Of a DNA stretch of 64,000 nt, positions 1-10,332 are shown piece by piece. The DNA lies in assembly GCA_030280995.1 (NCBI GenBank), contig JASXTE010000017.1, positions 17,667,498-17,731,497 on the forward strand, given 5' to 3'. A model generated the notes under the pieces. The model ran no database searches, was not told the origin of the DNA, and saw nothing but the letters and a program-made list of their open reading frames with translations. Within the stretch, counting starts at the first letter, position 1; each line of letters starts with the position of its first letter. The position numbers and the translations under genes are program-made. The stretch is from Hemileia vastatrix. Lineage: Eukaryota; Basidiomycota; Pucciniomycetes; Pucciniales; Zaghouaniaceae.

Positions 1-460
1 TTTAAAGTCATGGTGGACCAAACATTTGATCGATGAGAAATCCAGTTTAAGGTCATGGTGGACCCAACAGCTTGATAACAGCCCAGTTTAAGGTCTTGGT
101 GGACCTAACATTTGATAACACTCCAGTTTAAGGTCTAGGTGGACCTAACATTTGATTTATATATAAAAAAATCCGTCTCCGAAAATATCCATAAAATCTT
201 GATCATCCTTGAAATTAAGTTTAAAGTCTTGAAGGACTAATAGCTCCAATATAAAATCTTTAATGAAAGTCTTGAAAATTAGCCAGTTTAAAGTCTTGGA
301 GGACTAAAGATCCAAAATACGTATAAAAAACCTTAAAGAACGTTTTGAACAGTAGCCAGTTTAAAGTCTTGGAGGACTAACAGATCCAAAATATGTATAA
401 AAAACCTTAAAGAACGTCTTGAACAGTAGCCAGTTTAAAGTCTTGGAGGACTAACAGATA
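1..460 (-). repeat. Array of hairpin cassettes in G1 3' non-coding region
   Basis: Eight copies of a 22-nt cassette start at about 1, 43, 84, 124, 218, 284, 357 and 431. On the plus strand each reads CAGTTTAA, a 4-nt stem, a 6-nt loop and the complementary 4-nt stem. Copies 43-145 use GGTC/GACC, copies 218-452 use AGTC/GACT. Copies at 284, 357 and 431 also sit in a tandem repeat of 73-74 bp. The element is on the minus strand, so in its RNA the hairpin comes first and UUAAACUG follows. Function unknown. Confidence 0.8.
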
Positions 461-540
461 TCTTGAAGTAAAATCCCATAGGTTTTGAGCTCCCCTGGAC
501 CCTGTTTCCTGTCTAAACTAAATGAATAAAACTAAAAAGA

Positions 541-905
541 ATGAAAACTAAAAAAATAAAACTAAGAAATATAATAATAATTTTGATTTAATTAATTAAT
601 TTTTTTTTTTTTTTATTTATTTTTATTTTTTTTATTATTTTTTTTTTTTATTTTATTTTATTATTATTTTTTTTTTTTAATTTTTAATTTTTTATTTTTT
701 TATTTTTATTTTTATTTTATTTTTTATTTTATTTTATTTATGATTTTTTTTTAATTTTAATTTGTTTTTAATTTAAAATAAAAGATTTTAGAAAAGATAG
801 TTTTGAAATAAAAGTTAAAATTAATTTTTTAAAGAAAGATAAACAAATGTGAAAAGAAAGATAAAAAAAAGTAATAATAATAAAAAATTTCAAAATAAAT
901 TTTTA
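541..905. repeat. A/T homopolymer-rich low-complexity stretch
   Basis: Runs of T and A with few other bases fill this part of the G1 3' non-coding region. I see no gene here. Downstream (906-1230) is AT-rich DNA in which I recognise nothing. Confidence 0.7.
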
Positions 906-1237
906 AAAGATGCCCCCCGGCCATTTGATGAGCCATACCCTCGACATCATACCCACATCCAAGTGCAACTTGATGTGGTTACACATTTTTGAGAAATTGA
1001 AAAGAAAGAAAATAAATGAAAGTTTTTAGAAGATAATTTTTATAATGATGATCACTGGGTGGGCTCCCTCCAATTTATAAAAATGATTAGAGACCACCAG
1101 TGAGCATCACCTTTACAATAATTCATAATATATATTAAAGAAAAGAAATCACAATCTAACATAAAAAAAATCAAAAACAAAATAAAATAAAATAAATCTT
1201 GAATCCGGCGTTGAGAGAGGTGTTTCTTGATTTGTTC

Positions 1238-1695
1238 CAGTTTATAGTCTTAGTGGACTTCCTATAATTAAAAGACAAAGCCAGGATTCAACTAGAAACA
1301 GGGAAAATTTTGGAAACGAACATTATGGGGTAATTGTGTATAGAGCAGCCAGCCCATCAATTACCCCCACACTTGCCAATATTAAATTAAGAAGGTTCCC
1401 CTGTGAACACTTCTTCCAATAAATTTTAAAAATTTTCCAACACTATCTTCACCCATATTTTAAGAATTTTAAATTTTGAAAATTTTCAAATAGGTTTTCT
1501 CGCATTTCGCTATGTTTCATCACAGTTTTGTTGCCCATATGCAGTGTAACAATAGTAAAGTATTTTGATAAAAAGAAGATAGTTTATCCTCGTTGCGGAG
1601 GTCATCATAAAATTTTGTTGGTATTATAGTTTATCCTCATTGCGGAGGGATCCATAAAATTTCGTAGATATCATAGTTTATCCTTGTTGCGGAGG
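1238..1695 (-). repeat. Second hairpin-cassette cluster with a 10-bp inverted repeat
   Basis: Cassettes lie at 1238-1259 (AGTC/GACT), 1580-1601 and 1627-1648 (CCTC/GAGG) and 1674-1695 (CCTT/GAGG with a wobble pair). Between them, 1327-1336 (GGGGTAATTG) and 1358-1367 (CAATTACCCC) form a perfect 10-bp inverted repeat around a 21-nt loop. The same arrangement, on the other strand, is present at 9921-10275. This is close to the expected polypurine tract and 3' LTR start of G1, but I could not fix the LTR border. Confidence 0.75.
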
Positions 1696-2048
1696 AAGAC
1701 TTTGGCACTCCTGGTGCCTCTAGGATAGAACCGTTTCACTTGATTGGCCGCTACCCTCTTCTTCAATACTACTCCATCCAACTCTTCTAGCACATATGAA
1801 CCGCCAGAAACTTGCTCCTTGATTTTATACGGTCCATTCCACCTATCTGCAAACATCTTTCCCCACTGACTTTCCAAACTCCTATTATACACCAGGACCA
1901 TATCACCTGGTTTCAAAGGTTTCCTTAATCGATGTGCCAACCGCTCATCCCAATATCTAACTGATTGGTTTCTGATCTTCATCATCTGCGAATATTTCTT
2001 TTCTAAATATTCTTCTTTCTTTTCTAGCTGCATCATTCTTGCACACAA
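1671..2048 (-). pseudogene. G1 integrase C-terminal domain
   Basis: The 125-residue reading frame carries the small C-terminal integrase domain of Ty3/Gypsy elements: WDERLAHRLRKPLKPGDMVLVYN, split here as WDERLAHRL near residue 33 and KPGDMVLVYN after it, then DRWNGPYKI and a basic tail ending KRFYPRG. A close homologue is at 62320-62640. The visible Met is internal to the integrase; the true frame comes from upstream across a damaged stretch (2049-2219). The 3' end overlaps a hairpin cassette (1674-1695), so the last residues are encoded by that repeat. It would act in DNA integration in the nucleus. Confidence 0.8.
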
Positions 2049-2219
2049 TAATTCTTCAGTAGTTTTGACCGTGTCCCAGTCAACTCCAAGATATGATTCA
2101 GCTTTTAAATCAACTGGTAAAACTGCTTTCTGTCCAAAAACAAGTTCATAAGGTGAAAATCCGGTCGTCCTTTTGGCAGTGATTCAATCAGCAAATAAAA
2201 CTAAAGGTAAATAGTGCCT

Positions 2220-3230
2220 TCACTTTTTGGCACTTGTCCCACACATTTTAACTAAAGCATCCTTAATAACTTGATGCCCTCTTTCAACCATGCCTTCAGC
2301 TTCAGGATAATATGGGGTTGCTACCCTAACATTTGATACAACTTTCAATACGGCCTCTTTAAACTCTGTCCCAAATTCAGGACCTCCATCTACCGTTACC
2401 AACTTCATCACCCCATACCTATATACCCAATTATTCAACAAAAATTCTGCCACATTTTTGGAAGTTAAATTAATAAGAGGCGCTGCCTCTACCCAACCAG
2501 ATAAATCATCTCTGGCCACAATTAAATATTTATACTGTCCCTCTTTTATATAAACAACATCTAAACTAACTCTTCAAAATAGTGTATATTCACCGGTCGC
2601 GCGTCCCGGTTCTTTTGGCCTTAAATAACTTTGTCTTTGATATTCTTCGCATGACTGAACCCACTGTTTAACAGCCATCTTCATGCCAGGCCACCAAAAT
2701 CGATCAGAAATTCTTCTAAACGTTTCTCCAACGCCTCTATGGCCGAGATCTTCATGCAGTGATTTCAAAACTAATTCTTGCCCCTTCTGTTGAGTTTTAA
2801 CTACTTGAGGATTTGGATACCTTCTCCTCATTAAACGTCGACCAGATAGGTAAAATGTAGATGACTTCCTCTTGATAGCCACCCATTCATTGTCTTCACA
2901 ATCTTCTGGCCTCTCTAAAGTCAACAAATATTTGACTAACAAAAAATAAAAACCAGTCTGACCCCAGACTTCATCTTGAAAATCGATTAATATAACATCA
3001 ATAGGGACTTCTCTATCACCAATATCACCTGCAAATGAATGAGCCAATAATTGTTGACCTCTAAATAAATCTTTAATCGAGCTATGTCGACGTTTTTCTT
3101 CTGAACCTTTGGATCCTTCGTAAACCTTATTCGAAAATACCTCTTTCTCTTTATCCACCCTTTTATTTAAATTCTCTAATTCTCCAACATATACACCATT
3201 CCTTAATTTACTACTATCCCACACTACCAA
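2220..3230 (-). pseudogene. G1 integrase zinc-binding and catalytic core
   Basis: Two reading frames (2574-3230 and 2220-2519) together give the N-terminal part of an integrase. The first has an acidic linker, then the H2C2 zinc region (LHEDLGHRG with two His, later CEEYQ, where the second Cys of the usual CxxC is Tyr). The second gives the core: first Asp in ARDDLSGW, second Asp in VTVDGGPEF and Glu in EGMVERGHQ, the D,D,E triad. The frames are separated by a short broken region. The Cys-to-Tyr change and the break argue against activity. Compare 62665-63560. Confidence 0.8.
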
Positions 3231-3330
3231 TCCATTTTTCTTCTACATACACCACATCTTCTTCTACCTCCTTTCTACCAAATTTTTCTACACCTTTTCC
3301 AACACCTTTATTAACATAAAAACTATTTTC

Positions 3331-3409
3331 CAGTTTATCCTCTTGGTGGAGGTCATCATCTCCATAATCTAAACACAATAGTCCTGCCAGTTTAACCTCA
3401 TGGGGGAGG
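3331..3409 (-). repeat. Two hairpin cassettes between RNase H and integrase
   Basis: Cassettes at 3331-3352 (CCTC ttggtg GAGG) and 3388-3409 (CCTC atgggg GAGG), each preceded on the plus strand by CAGTTTA. The second lies inside the RT-RNase H frame. Confidence 0.75.
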
Positions 3410-4952
3410 TATGGAAAGTCTTCAGCTCCTTTAGTGCTGGCTTTGATAATAGGTATATCTTCATCGTACTCTTCTGAGTCTGAATCTTCTCAGTGGGTGG
3501 TCTCCTTGATAAACCATCTGGCATAGTAAAAGTCTTGCCAGGCTTATGAACTAAATCAAACGAAAAATGTTGAATAAAAGCTACCCATCTCGTCATGGGT
3601 GCGTTCGGTAAACTTGGGGAATTAATCATCTGGATTAACGATTTCGCATCCACTTGCAACTCAAAATGTTGCCCCCACAAAATATGCTGAAGTTTCTTCA
3701 GTATTTTCGCCACACCACATAATTCCAATTTTGGTTGAGAATATCTTGATTCGACCTCAGTAAATACTACAGATTCATACCTAACTGGCCTGATGTAACC
3801 AGCTTTATCCATCTGAGACAAAACCCCCCCAGCTGCAACCTGACTTGAATCAACTGCTAAATAAATTCTGCCAGCATCTTTTCCATAATCCAACTTGTGC
3901 AGGACTAAATCCTTCCCTACAACCTCCTTCAACTTCACAAACGCCTTCTCACACTCTTCATCCCACTCCCAGTCTGCATCCTTTCTCGTTAACCGTCTCA
4001 ATGGAGCTGCCAATGAAGAAAAGTCCTTAATAAACATTCTAACATATACGCAAACGCCTAAAAACCCTCTGACTTCGGTCGTATTCTTGGGTCTTGGCCA
4101 GGACTGAATTTTGTTAACTTTCTTCTTGGACATAATCCTACCCTCTCTACATACCACATGGCCTAGTATTTCTAAGGCTGGCACACAACATGAAAATTTT
4201 GAACCTGAAATAGTTAAACCAGCCTCTTCAATTCGAAACAAGATTCTTTCTAAATTAATTGCAAACTCCCAAATGAATTTGTGTATCCTGGGATTCTCTT
4301 CCAACACCTGGTTATCATATTTGGTTGTTGGTCCCTTAATTCCTCCATCATCTATAAAGATTCCAGCATATTGTGGAATTTTGTCTTGAAGGATCCAAGC
4401 CATCTGAGCTTGATAAACTGCAACCAAATTTGTTGCTCCTTGAGGTAATCTTGTTAACTGTAAACGTCCTAGTGGCGTATCGAATGTAGTGAGAGGCCTT
4501 GAGTCCGGATGTAACTCTCTCTCATCATATCCACCCATAATATCTCCCAAACCATAACACACTCTCCCTGCAAACGCTTCAACAAACTCCTCAGCACTAG
4601 GCGGTATCCCAGCATCCTTTATTGTAACCCTATTTAATTCCCTAAGATCATGAACAACTCTAAGCTTGCCATTCGGTTTCTTGATACAAAATACTGGACT
4701 AGAATAACTTGACGTTGATTGCTCATACAGTCCAGTGCGTATCCGTTCTCTGACAACTTCAATATAGGCTTCTTTTAATGCAGCCGGAATAGGAATCGGT
4801 TTCTGCTGCCACGGTTCATGACATACCACAGGAATCTTGTAAGGCTCCCCATAGGAATGCTTCAACACACCCCTCTCCTCTTCTACAAAAGCAATGGCCT
4901 TCTCTCGCTTGACCATCACATCCAACAACAACTTCTTCTCTTCTCCAGACAA
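3369..4952 (-). pseudogene. G1 reverse transcriptase and RNase H
   Basis: A 527-residue frame. RT starts around residue 40 with PIPAALKEAY and KPNGKLRVVHDLRELN, continues with LTTFDTPLGRLQLTRLPQG and the catalytic FIDD box near residue 200 (in place of YxDD), and the thumb region AEVRGFLGV-like segment (TEVRGFLGV). RNase H follows at about residues 365-490 (AVDSSQVAAGGVL, ELCGVAKIL). Upstream coding sequence continues in the same frame to about 5222 but contains a TAA at 5002-5004. The 3' end runs through a hairpin cassette (3388-3409) that supplies the peptide SPMRLNWQ. The enzyme copies element RNA into DNA inside the particle. Confidence 0.88.
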
Positions 4953-5222
4953 CCAACCATCAGGTCCAAAATTAACAACACCCAGTCTCTCAAAAGTGAT
5001 TCTTTACGTCTCAGAAAATTCAGGCGGATTCTTTACCAAGGGACTTTCATAAGGATCTCTTGATAACCTTGGTCTTCTCAAGGGTGGATTTAATTTGGCA
5101 GGTAGCGGTTCATTAATAGGTCGAACTTTATTTGCTACTTTTTTATATTTGGCTGCGTCCACATCTAAATAATCTTGAGGTAAAACATTTACTTTTGTAT
5201 CGCCATTAAAAATTTCATCAAA

Positions 5223-5837
5223 TTAATCTTCTTCATTGCCAGAATTGGAATAAGAAAAATTAGGAAAATATTTTACTTCATTTTTAAATTTTACCCTTTT
5301 CTCTTTTCCCTCGTCTAATTTATAATCAGATTTTCCAACACCTTTGCTTCCCTTATCCAACAATAAATCGCCCGTAAAGAAATTTGGCAGTTTAACCTCT
5401 TGCTGGAGGACCGGAATTGAATTTTCACAAAAATTATTTTTTTGTGTTTTAATTATACTGAGATTTTTTATTGGATTTTGATAAGATTTTTGCAGTTTAC
5501 CGTCTTGCTGGAGGTTCAGAATAGAAGGAGATACTTGCAGTTTAACCTCTTGCTGGAGGTCCTCAAACATACCCTTCCAATTTTTATCCAACCTAATTTG
5601 GCCCATTTTGCCTTTTTCACCATTTTTAAATTTAATAGAAAAACAGGGTAAATCCAATAAACATGTAGAGAAGTCCAAAACGTATTTGCACTCCAAAGTA
5701 ATATTAACAGAAAATAATTGAGAATCCACTTGAATTAGCTCCAAGTGAGCTGACCTATTGCAATCCGGGATCTCATCCTGAGGAGAGATTACAACATTAG
5801 AGTGATCAGCCCCAGCTACCCCAAAAAATGAGGGCAT
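5223..5837 (-). pseudogene. G1 linker between protease and RT, with cassette-encoded peptide repeats
   Basis: A 204-residue frame with no domain I recognise. It lies between protease and RT and is in the same frame as the RT downstream. Three hairpin cassettes (5388-5409, 5493-5514, 5538-5559) sit inside it and are translated as the repeated peptides LQQEVKL, LQQDGKL and LQQEVKL. Its start overlaps the end of the protease frame by 22 nt in the -1 frame, at a T6G4 run, so it may be reached by frameshifting or may mark an indel. It would be part of the polyprotein. Confidence 0.6.
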
Positions 5838-6535
5838 TCATCCCTTCCCAACAAACATAATTCACCAGAAGCTGTCCGTTTTATATGCCGCTTCTTGGTG
5901 CAAACACAACACTGGCACAGAGTAGTAATCCCTGGCCGTGTTTCCCAACCTTCATCTCCAGGAGGTGCTAACCGCATATGTAACCTCCGCATATCTTCAC
6001 CAGTGATTTCCAAACTAATCCCCATGCCAGCTTGATACCCTATCCTGGCCTCAAAATCCATCAAAAAAGGACCACCAAGAACAGTTTTGACTGCTCCTCT
6101 GGCCATATAAAAGTGAACCTTACCAACAGATCCACCAATGCCTAACCTGACATGCTCAGCTGTACCCATCAGCTTGGTTGCATGCCCTCCAATGCCTCTG
6201 AGGTTTCCTTCAGTTCCACTTTTAATTGGCAAGCCTATACTCGTTGCTTGCTCCAATGAAATTAAATTAATTTGAGACCCTAAATCGACCAAGGCCTTTA
6301 CTTCTTTACCATTAAGAGTTACCACCAGGTAACCCAGGGGAGCGGAAAAATGTGTATCTACATCTTCCCCAAATTTTTCAGCATTTTCACAAATATATTC
6401 CACCTCTCCAGTGGAAACCCGACGCCTTGTCAAATGCTTCTTTTGCTTTTCAGCAAGCGCCGGACTAATTGTAAATAACTCCCCCAAAGATAAGGGAATC
6501 TGCAGTTGATTCACCCTACTCAAAACTGCGTCCAT
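5816..6535 (-). pseudogene. G1 aspartic protease
   Basis: A 239-residue frame. The protease core follows GYLVVTLNGKEVKALVD, with the active-site loop DLGSQINLI at about residue 83. Families normally show D-T/S-G here, so the Leu is unusual and may indicate loss of activity. Later parts match retropepsin-like LRGIGGHATKLMGTAEHV and a C-terminal Cys-rich stretch (CQCCVCTKK). The frame opens after a C7 run on the plus strand (6636-6642) which separates it from the preceding Gag frame; one base fewer there would join them. The enzyme would cut the Gag-Pol polyprotein. Confidence 0.75.
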
Positions 6536-6632
6536 CGCATTAGCTTGACCAGAAACTACTGGCCGCTCATACTGGACCTTTGATTTAACAACCTTGGCCC
6601 TGGGTACCTCTTGAGGTCCAACTGAGCCATCT

Positions 6633-7565
6633 TCACCCCCCCATTATAACATCTTCACTTTCTATAACCCTAACTCCGTCACCAGCTTCTTTCACTAATC
6701 CTGATTCATTGCTAGTGCTTCTTACACCCTCCATTGGGATGGGACCGCTAAAACTTGGTCTGGGTAGAGACGCCAACGGTACGTCCTCCTCAGAATCCGA
6801 ATAATCCTCTGGCATAGGCTCACCATTTAAATTAAACTTTCCATAACTAGGGGGCCCCATATCAGCAATCCCCTTCTGCATTTTATATAATTCGTCCTTA
6901 TAGTAAGGGTTCACTTTGTTGGTGGCAGTTTGAGCACTAGAATTCTTGTCCTTAGAGTAAGGGTTCACCTTTTTATTGGCCTTGCCAGGATTAGCCCTCA
7001 ATTGGCTCTGAATGCTACTCTTCGCCTTAGTAGCAGCATTAACATCGTATTCGCCAGCCATACAGCTACCCTCCACCTGGGCAACCATTGCCAGCTCTAA
7101 ACCTCCAAAAGAAGTAGAAAATGTGGCTTTACTGACCTCTTTCTCTTTACCTTTGTCAGCTTTTCCACCATTACCATTACCATTTTTGCCACCCTTGGCA
7201 TTAACATCTTCATCCGTCACCTCTTCAAATCTGGCTCTCCTTTCAGCCGTTAAACTTCTTCTGACCAAATCAGAAGGAGACTGTCCATCACTGGGCTTGA
7301 TGAACGAACCATCAGGAAATTTATAAACTTTACCATCAAATAAAACTCGCCCAGCATCCATATCCTTATCAAGAGCAAAACAAACTGTTGCTCTATGCCC
7401 CCTCCTATTACAATAGGAGCACACCTTTGGCTCATCGTAGCCACCTCTATATCCATTACCACCATTACCACCATTTCTCCCATTGCCTGGGAAGCGGTTA
7501 CCATTATTATTGCCATTATAATTTCGACGTTCATAACCTCTGGACTGATAAGAAGTTGACGTCAA
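6633..7565 (-). pseudogene. G1 Gag nucleocapsid part with CCHC knuckle
   Basis: A 310-residue frame, Asn/Gly rich at the start, then the zinc knuckle CSYCNRRGHRATVC at about residues 49-62 (C-x2-C-x4-H-x4-C), which binds the element RNA. The rest is charged and low in complexity (Lys/Gly/Asn, then an acidic Ser/Asp stretch). It overlaps the capsid frame (7531-8409) in the +1 frame. A single-base indel near 7600-7630 explains the split, because the +1 frame continues the same protein upstream of 7565. It ends at a TGA directly after a G7 run (minus strand). Confidence 0.78.
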
Positions 7566-8409
7566 AGAAGAAGCGATTGGGGCCTTGTTGGCCTTCTGAG
7601 TCTCTTGAACAAATATTTTTAATTTTCGTTAAATCGGCCAAGTGATCGACAATCTTATTATCTACATTGCCCTCAACTTTAGCAGCAGGTAATCCCATTT
7701 GTGCCTTCTTGGCCTCCTGGGCTTTGACCATAATATCATTGTTTTTGGCCAAAACTTTGCTAACCTTGCTAACATATTGAGTGCATGACTCTTGATATTT
7801 GTCCAACGCCAATAACTTTAGATGGGCTTGAATGTTGTCCTTGATAACCTCCAGAGCCGGCAGTTTCTGCTCACCATTAGGCAGTTCCTTCATCAAATCT
7901 TTTCTTGAAAGATCCTTCAAGACGTCCATACAAATATCCCTGCTGCATGCTGTCCAAAACAAATCTTTTGCCTGGTTCTCATGCACTAACTCGTCAACCA
8001 GCATGAGATATTCCACCACTTCATCAAACTGAACACAGAGATTTTTGAAGTCAGCCATAGAAGAAACACCACCTTTTGCTTGCGAGTCTCTAACAATTTT
8101 ATTGAGGTCCATCATAGTAAACCTAACACCCCATCTATCAACCATAGCTTTAGAAAGCTTAACCCAATCCTTGTCCTTGAATGCCTGCATAGCAATAACC
8201 TCTTTTTCCACATCCCTATCAGCAATAAAAAATCTAACTTGCTTCACCATGTCCACATGAGAAGCACCATCAACAGCAGCAGCAGCTTCATACCTGCTAA
8301 TGAACCATTTAACCTCCTCCCCATCAAACTTTGGGCCATCCCAAGAAACAATTCTAACTGAGGGAGTAAGAGGGTTAGAAGATCCAGAAGCAACAGCAGA
8401 AGAAGACAT
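7531..8409 (-). pseudogene. G1 Gag capsid part
   Basis: A 292-residue frame that starts MSSSAVASGSSNPL and contains a helical Gag-like region (VSWDGPKFDGEEVKWFISRYEAA..., FKDKDWVKLSKAMVDRWG), the position and spacing expected for a Ty3/Gypsy capsid. The Met at 8409 follows about 155 bp of leader after the primer-binding-like site, so it is a sensible start. It forms the particle shell in the cytoplasm. The C-terminal tail after about residue 260 probably runs in the wrong frame (see the nucleocapsid entry). Confidence 0.75.
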
Positions 8410-8565
8410 CCCAATAAGTAAGGAAAAGCGTTAACAATTGATAAAATAACAAGCCTCTTGCAGGCCAATAACAAAAATCCAATTAGAGTTCCAGAAAATA
8501 AGCCTCTTGCAGGCTAAGAACGTTCTTGATCCAAGTAAGTCTTAAAGAAAGCTAGAGAAATCGAA

Positions 8566-8582
8566 CCCCACGTTGGGCGCCA
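8566..8582 (-). promoter_or_regulatory. Putative primer-binding site of G1
   Basis: On the minus strand this reads TGGCGCCCAACGTGGGG, beginning with the TGG that pairs with a tRNA 3' CCA end. It lies 4 nt (tagt) inside a sequence ending TTACCA, which is the expected 3' edge of the 5' LTR (plus-strand position 8587). I did not identify the tRNA. Confidence 0.6.
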
Positions 8583-8586
8583 ACTA

Positions 8587-9920
8587 TGGTAAGGTAAACT
8601 CTTACAGTTGCCTTGCTGTAAGCAGAATCCGGAGGAGATATGTGCATTTAGCTGAAAACCCTGTCCTTCCAATAAAAATAACAAAATGGGAATTCTAAAT
8701 CACTAAGCTAACCAGTCTACTTGGATCTGATTGTTAAAAGTAATGAAACTCTAAAATATTTAATGCTTATTGAGATTTAAATAAAATGTGGCTGTTGAGA
8801 AATGAAATACTGATAACAACAATTAAGGTGTACCAGTGAAAGATCTGTAATGATTGACTTTTATGTTTTTATAATAATTTGAGTTTTTATGAGACAGCAA
8901 TAATCAAGTCCCAGTGGTGAAGACCTTTCTAAAGATACCCTGTATGAAGTGTGATTTAAATTGTTGAGTAGTATTTCTAAAATGTTATATATAAAATATA
9001 AAGTTATAAGGGTATTACAATTAATTTTAATTTGTTGAGTAATAAAAAATGAGACCGTGGTGGTCAATGATTAAGCTGTATGATTTTATCCCCCCCCTCA
9101 ATTTCAAGTCTGAGAGACTCTTAAGTATTCCTAGTCAGGTGCCTAAGTTTTCTTCTCCAGAGCTCACCCAGAGTCAATCCGGAGTCCGTACGGAGTACGT
9201 ACGGAGTCAAAGCAGAGTCCAAGCGGAGTCCAAACGGAGTCCGTCCGGACTCAATTAGAACCTTTAAAACTATAATAAGAAATCTAGAAAAATTACACAT
9301 AATAGAGCCACTTCCCATTTACATTCCAAACTAATTTTTGTAGTCTGCGCAGCTCTAATCACCCCGTGAAAATTCATCAAAGTTAAGTAATCTCTAAAAA
9401 TGTAAATATTTCTATAAAACTTTAAAATTCATTTAAAAATATAAGAAAAATAGTAAAAATTCTGGGAAAATTTCCCAAGGTTCTTGAGTGACTCGACTTG
9501 ATACTTATAAACTCTTCAGACCGTAAAAATAAGTTTTCTCCGTAAAATAAATTGTTTTCGCATAGGCATTTGCTCTTGACCAATTTCTTCATATTTAAAA
9601 CTCAAATAAATTAAATAAAACCCTTTTATATATAAAAAAAATAATAATACCAATCTTGCACGCCGTAATAACTCCATTTACGTACTTAGGTGCCATACTA
9701 AACTTTAGGCTACCACACTGGGAGCAGTGAAGCAAGGAAGAGTAGAGGAGTCAACAGCAGGGGATCCAGACATGATCTGTGGTGTAAAAGATCATGAAAA
9801 TGATAAGAGAAGATTTTTGTCAGTGATGAGTAGAAGATGAAGTGAAGGCAGACGCTCCACAGGTTAGCTGTGGGTGTATTGCATGGAATTGGCTGGGTCA
9901 AATTTATGCAAGATTCTGTT
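8587..9920 (-). other. Probable 5' LTR side of G1 and unassigned DNA
   Basis: The inner LTR edge is at 8587. I found no matching copy of this sequence in the window, because the 3' LTR of G1 lies outside it, so the outer edge is unknown. The stretch is AT-rich, has no convincing gene and contains a short tandem array at 9170-9252. Confidence 0.45.
9170..9252 (+). repeat. 11-bp tandem repeat (GGAGTCCGTAC type)
   Basis: About seven imperfect 11-bp units, such as GGAGTCCGTAC, GGAGTACGTAC and GGAGTCCAAAC. The period and the GAGT core resemble the 11-bp units inside the CACTA-like MITEs of this window, although no terminal inverted repeats flank this copy. Confidence 0.75.
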
Positions 9921-10280
9921 AGTCCATCTAGACTTTAAACTGAAAATTTATGGTTTCAAGGATAGTCCCCCAAGACTTTAAACTGAGGATCGTTGTTGGT
10001 TTAGTCCCCCAAGACTATAAACTGAGGAATGTGTGTTGTTGATGGAGTTGGTTTTGAAAGATTGGTGGAGGGTATCCACAGGGGGAGCCTCTGAATTTAG
10101 CAAAGGCAAGTTTGGGGGTAATTGACGGGCTGGCAGCTCTATTCACAATTACCCCAGAATGTTAGTTTTTTCTCTGTGTCTTAATGTGGTTGATCTCTGG
10201 TTCTGGGTTTATGATTTAGGTTTTTGAGTCCCCCAAGACTATAAAATGAGGATGGTCCCCCAAGACTTAAAACTGAGGGT
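9921..10280 (+). mobile_element. Inverted remnant of G1-type 3' non-coding region
   Basis: Five hairpin cassettes (9921, 9964, 10003, 10227, 10254) read in the opposite direction to those of G1. The 10-bp inverted repeat GGGGTAATTG/CAATTACCCC recurs at 10115-10124 and 10146-10155, with a similar loop. The segment about 10050-10280 aligns, reverse complemented, with about 1200-1450. So a G1-type 3' end lies here with element sense on the plus strand. Confidence 0.8.
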
Positions 10281-10332
10281 TGTTTGTGGTTACATCCTAT
10301 AGAGGGTGTGGTCAATTTTTCTTTTCTGAATC

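Larger units (their letters stand above)
1..8590 (-). mobile_element. Ty3/Gypsy LTR retrotransposon G1 (internal and 3' part)
   Basis: Read on the minus strand this segment has, in order, a primer-binding-like site, Gag with a CCHC knuckle, aspartic protease, reverse transcriptase with RNase H, and integrase. This is the Ty3/Gypsy order. The RT (FIDD box, YDER and LTTFDTPLG blocks) resembles the Gypsy type common in basidiomycetes. No chromodomain is seen after the integrase. Frameshifts and in-frame stops break the coding region, so the copy is probably dead. The 3' end runs off the window at base 1 and the 5' LTR could only be placed at its inner edge (8587). A related 3' portion is present at 62281-64000. 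Confidence 0.85.

Noticed and set aside
1..460. CRISPR-like array
   Set aside because: Repeats are short hairpins with irregular, partly repeated spacers inside a eukaryotic retrotransposon; no cas-like genes.
8567..8700. tRNA gene near the G1 leader
   Set aside because: Only the primer-binding-like site resembles a tRNA end; no cloverleaf could be drawn here or elsewhere in the window.
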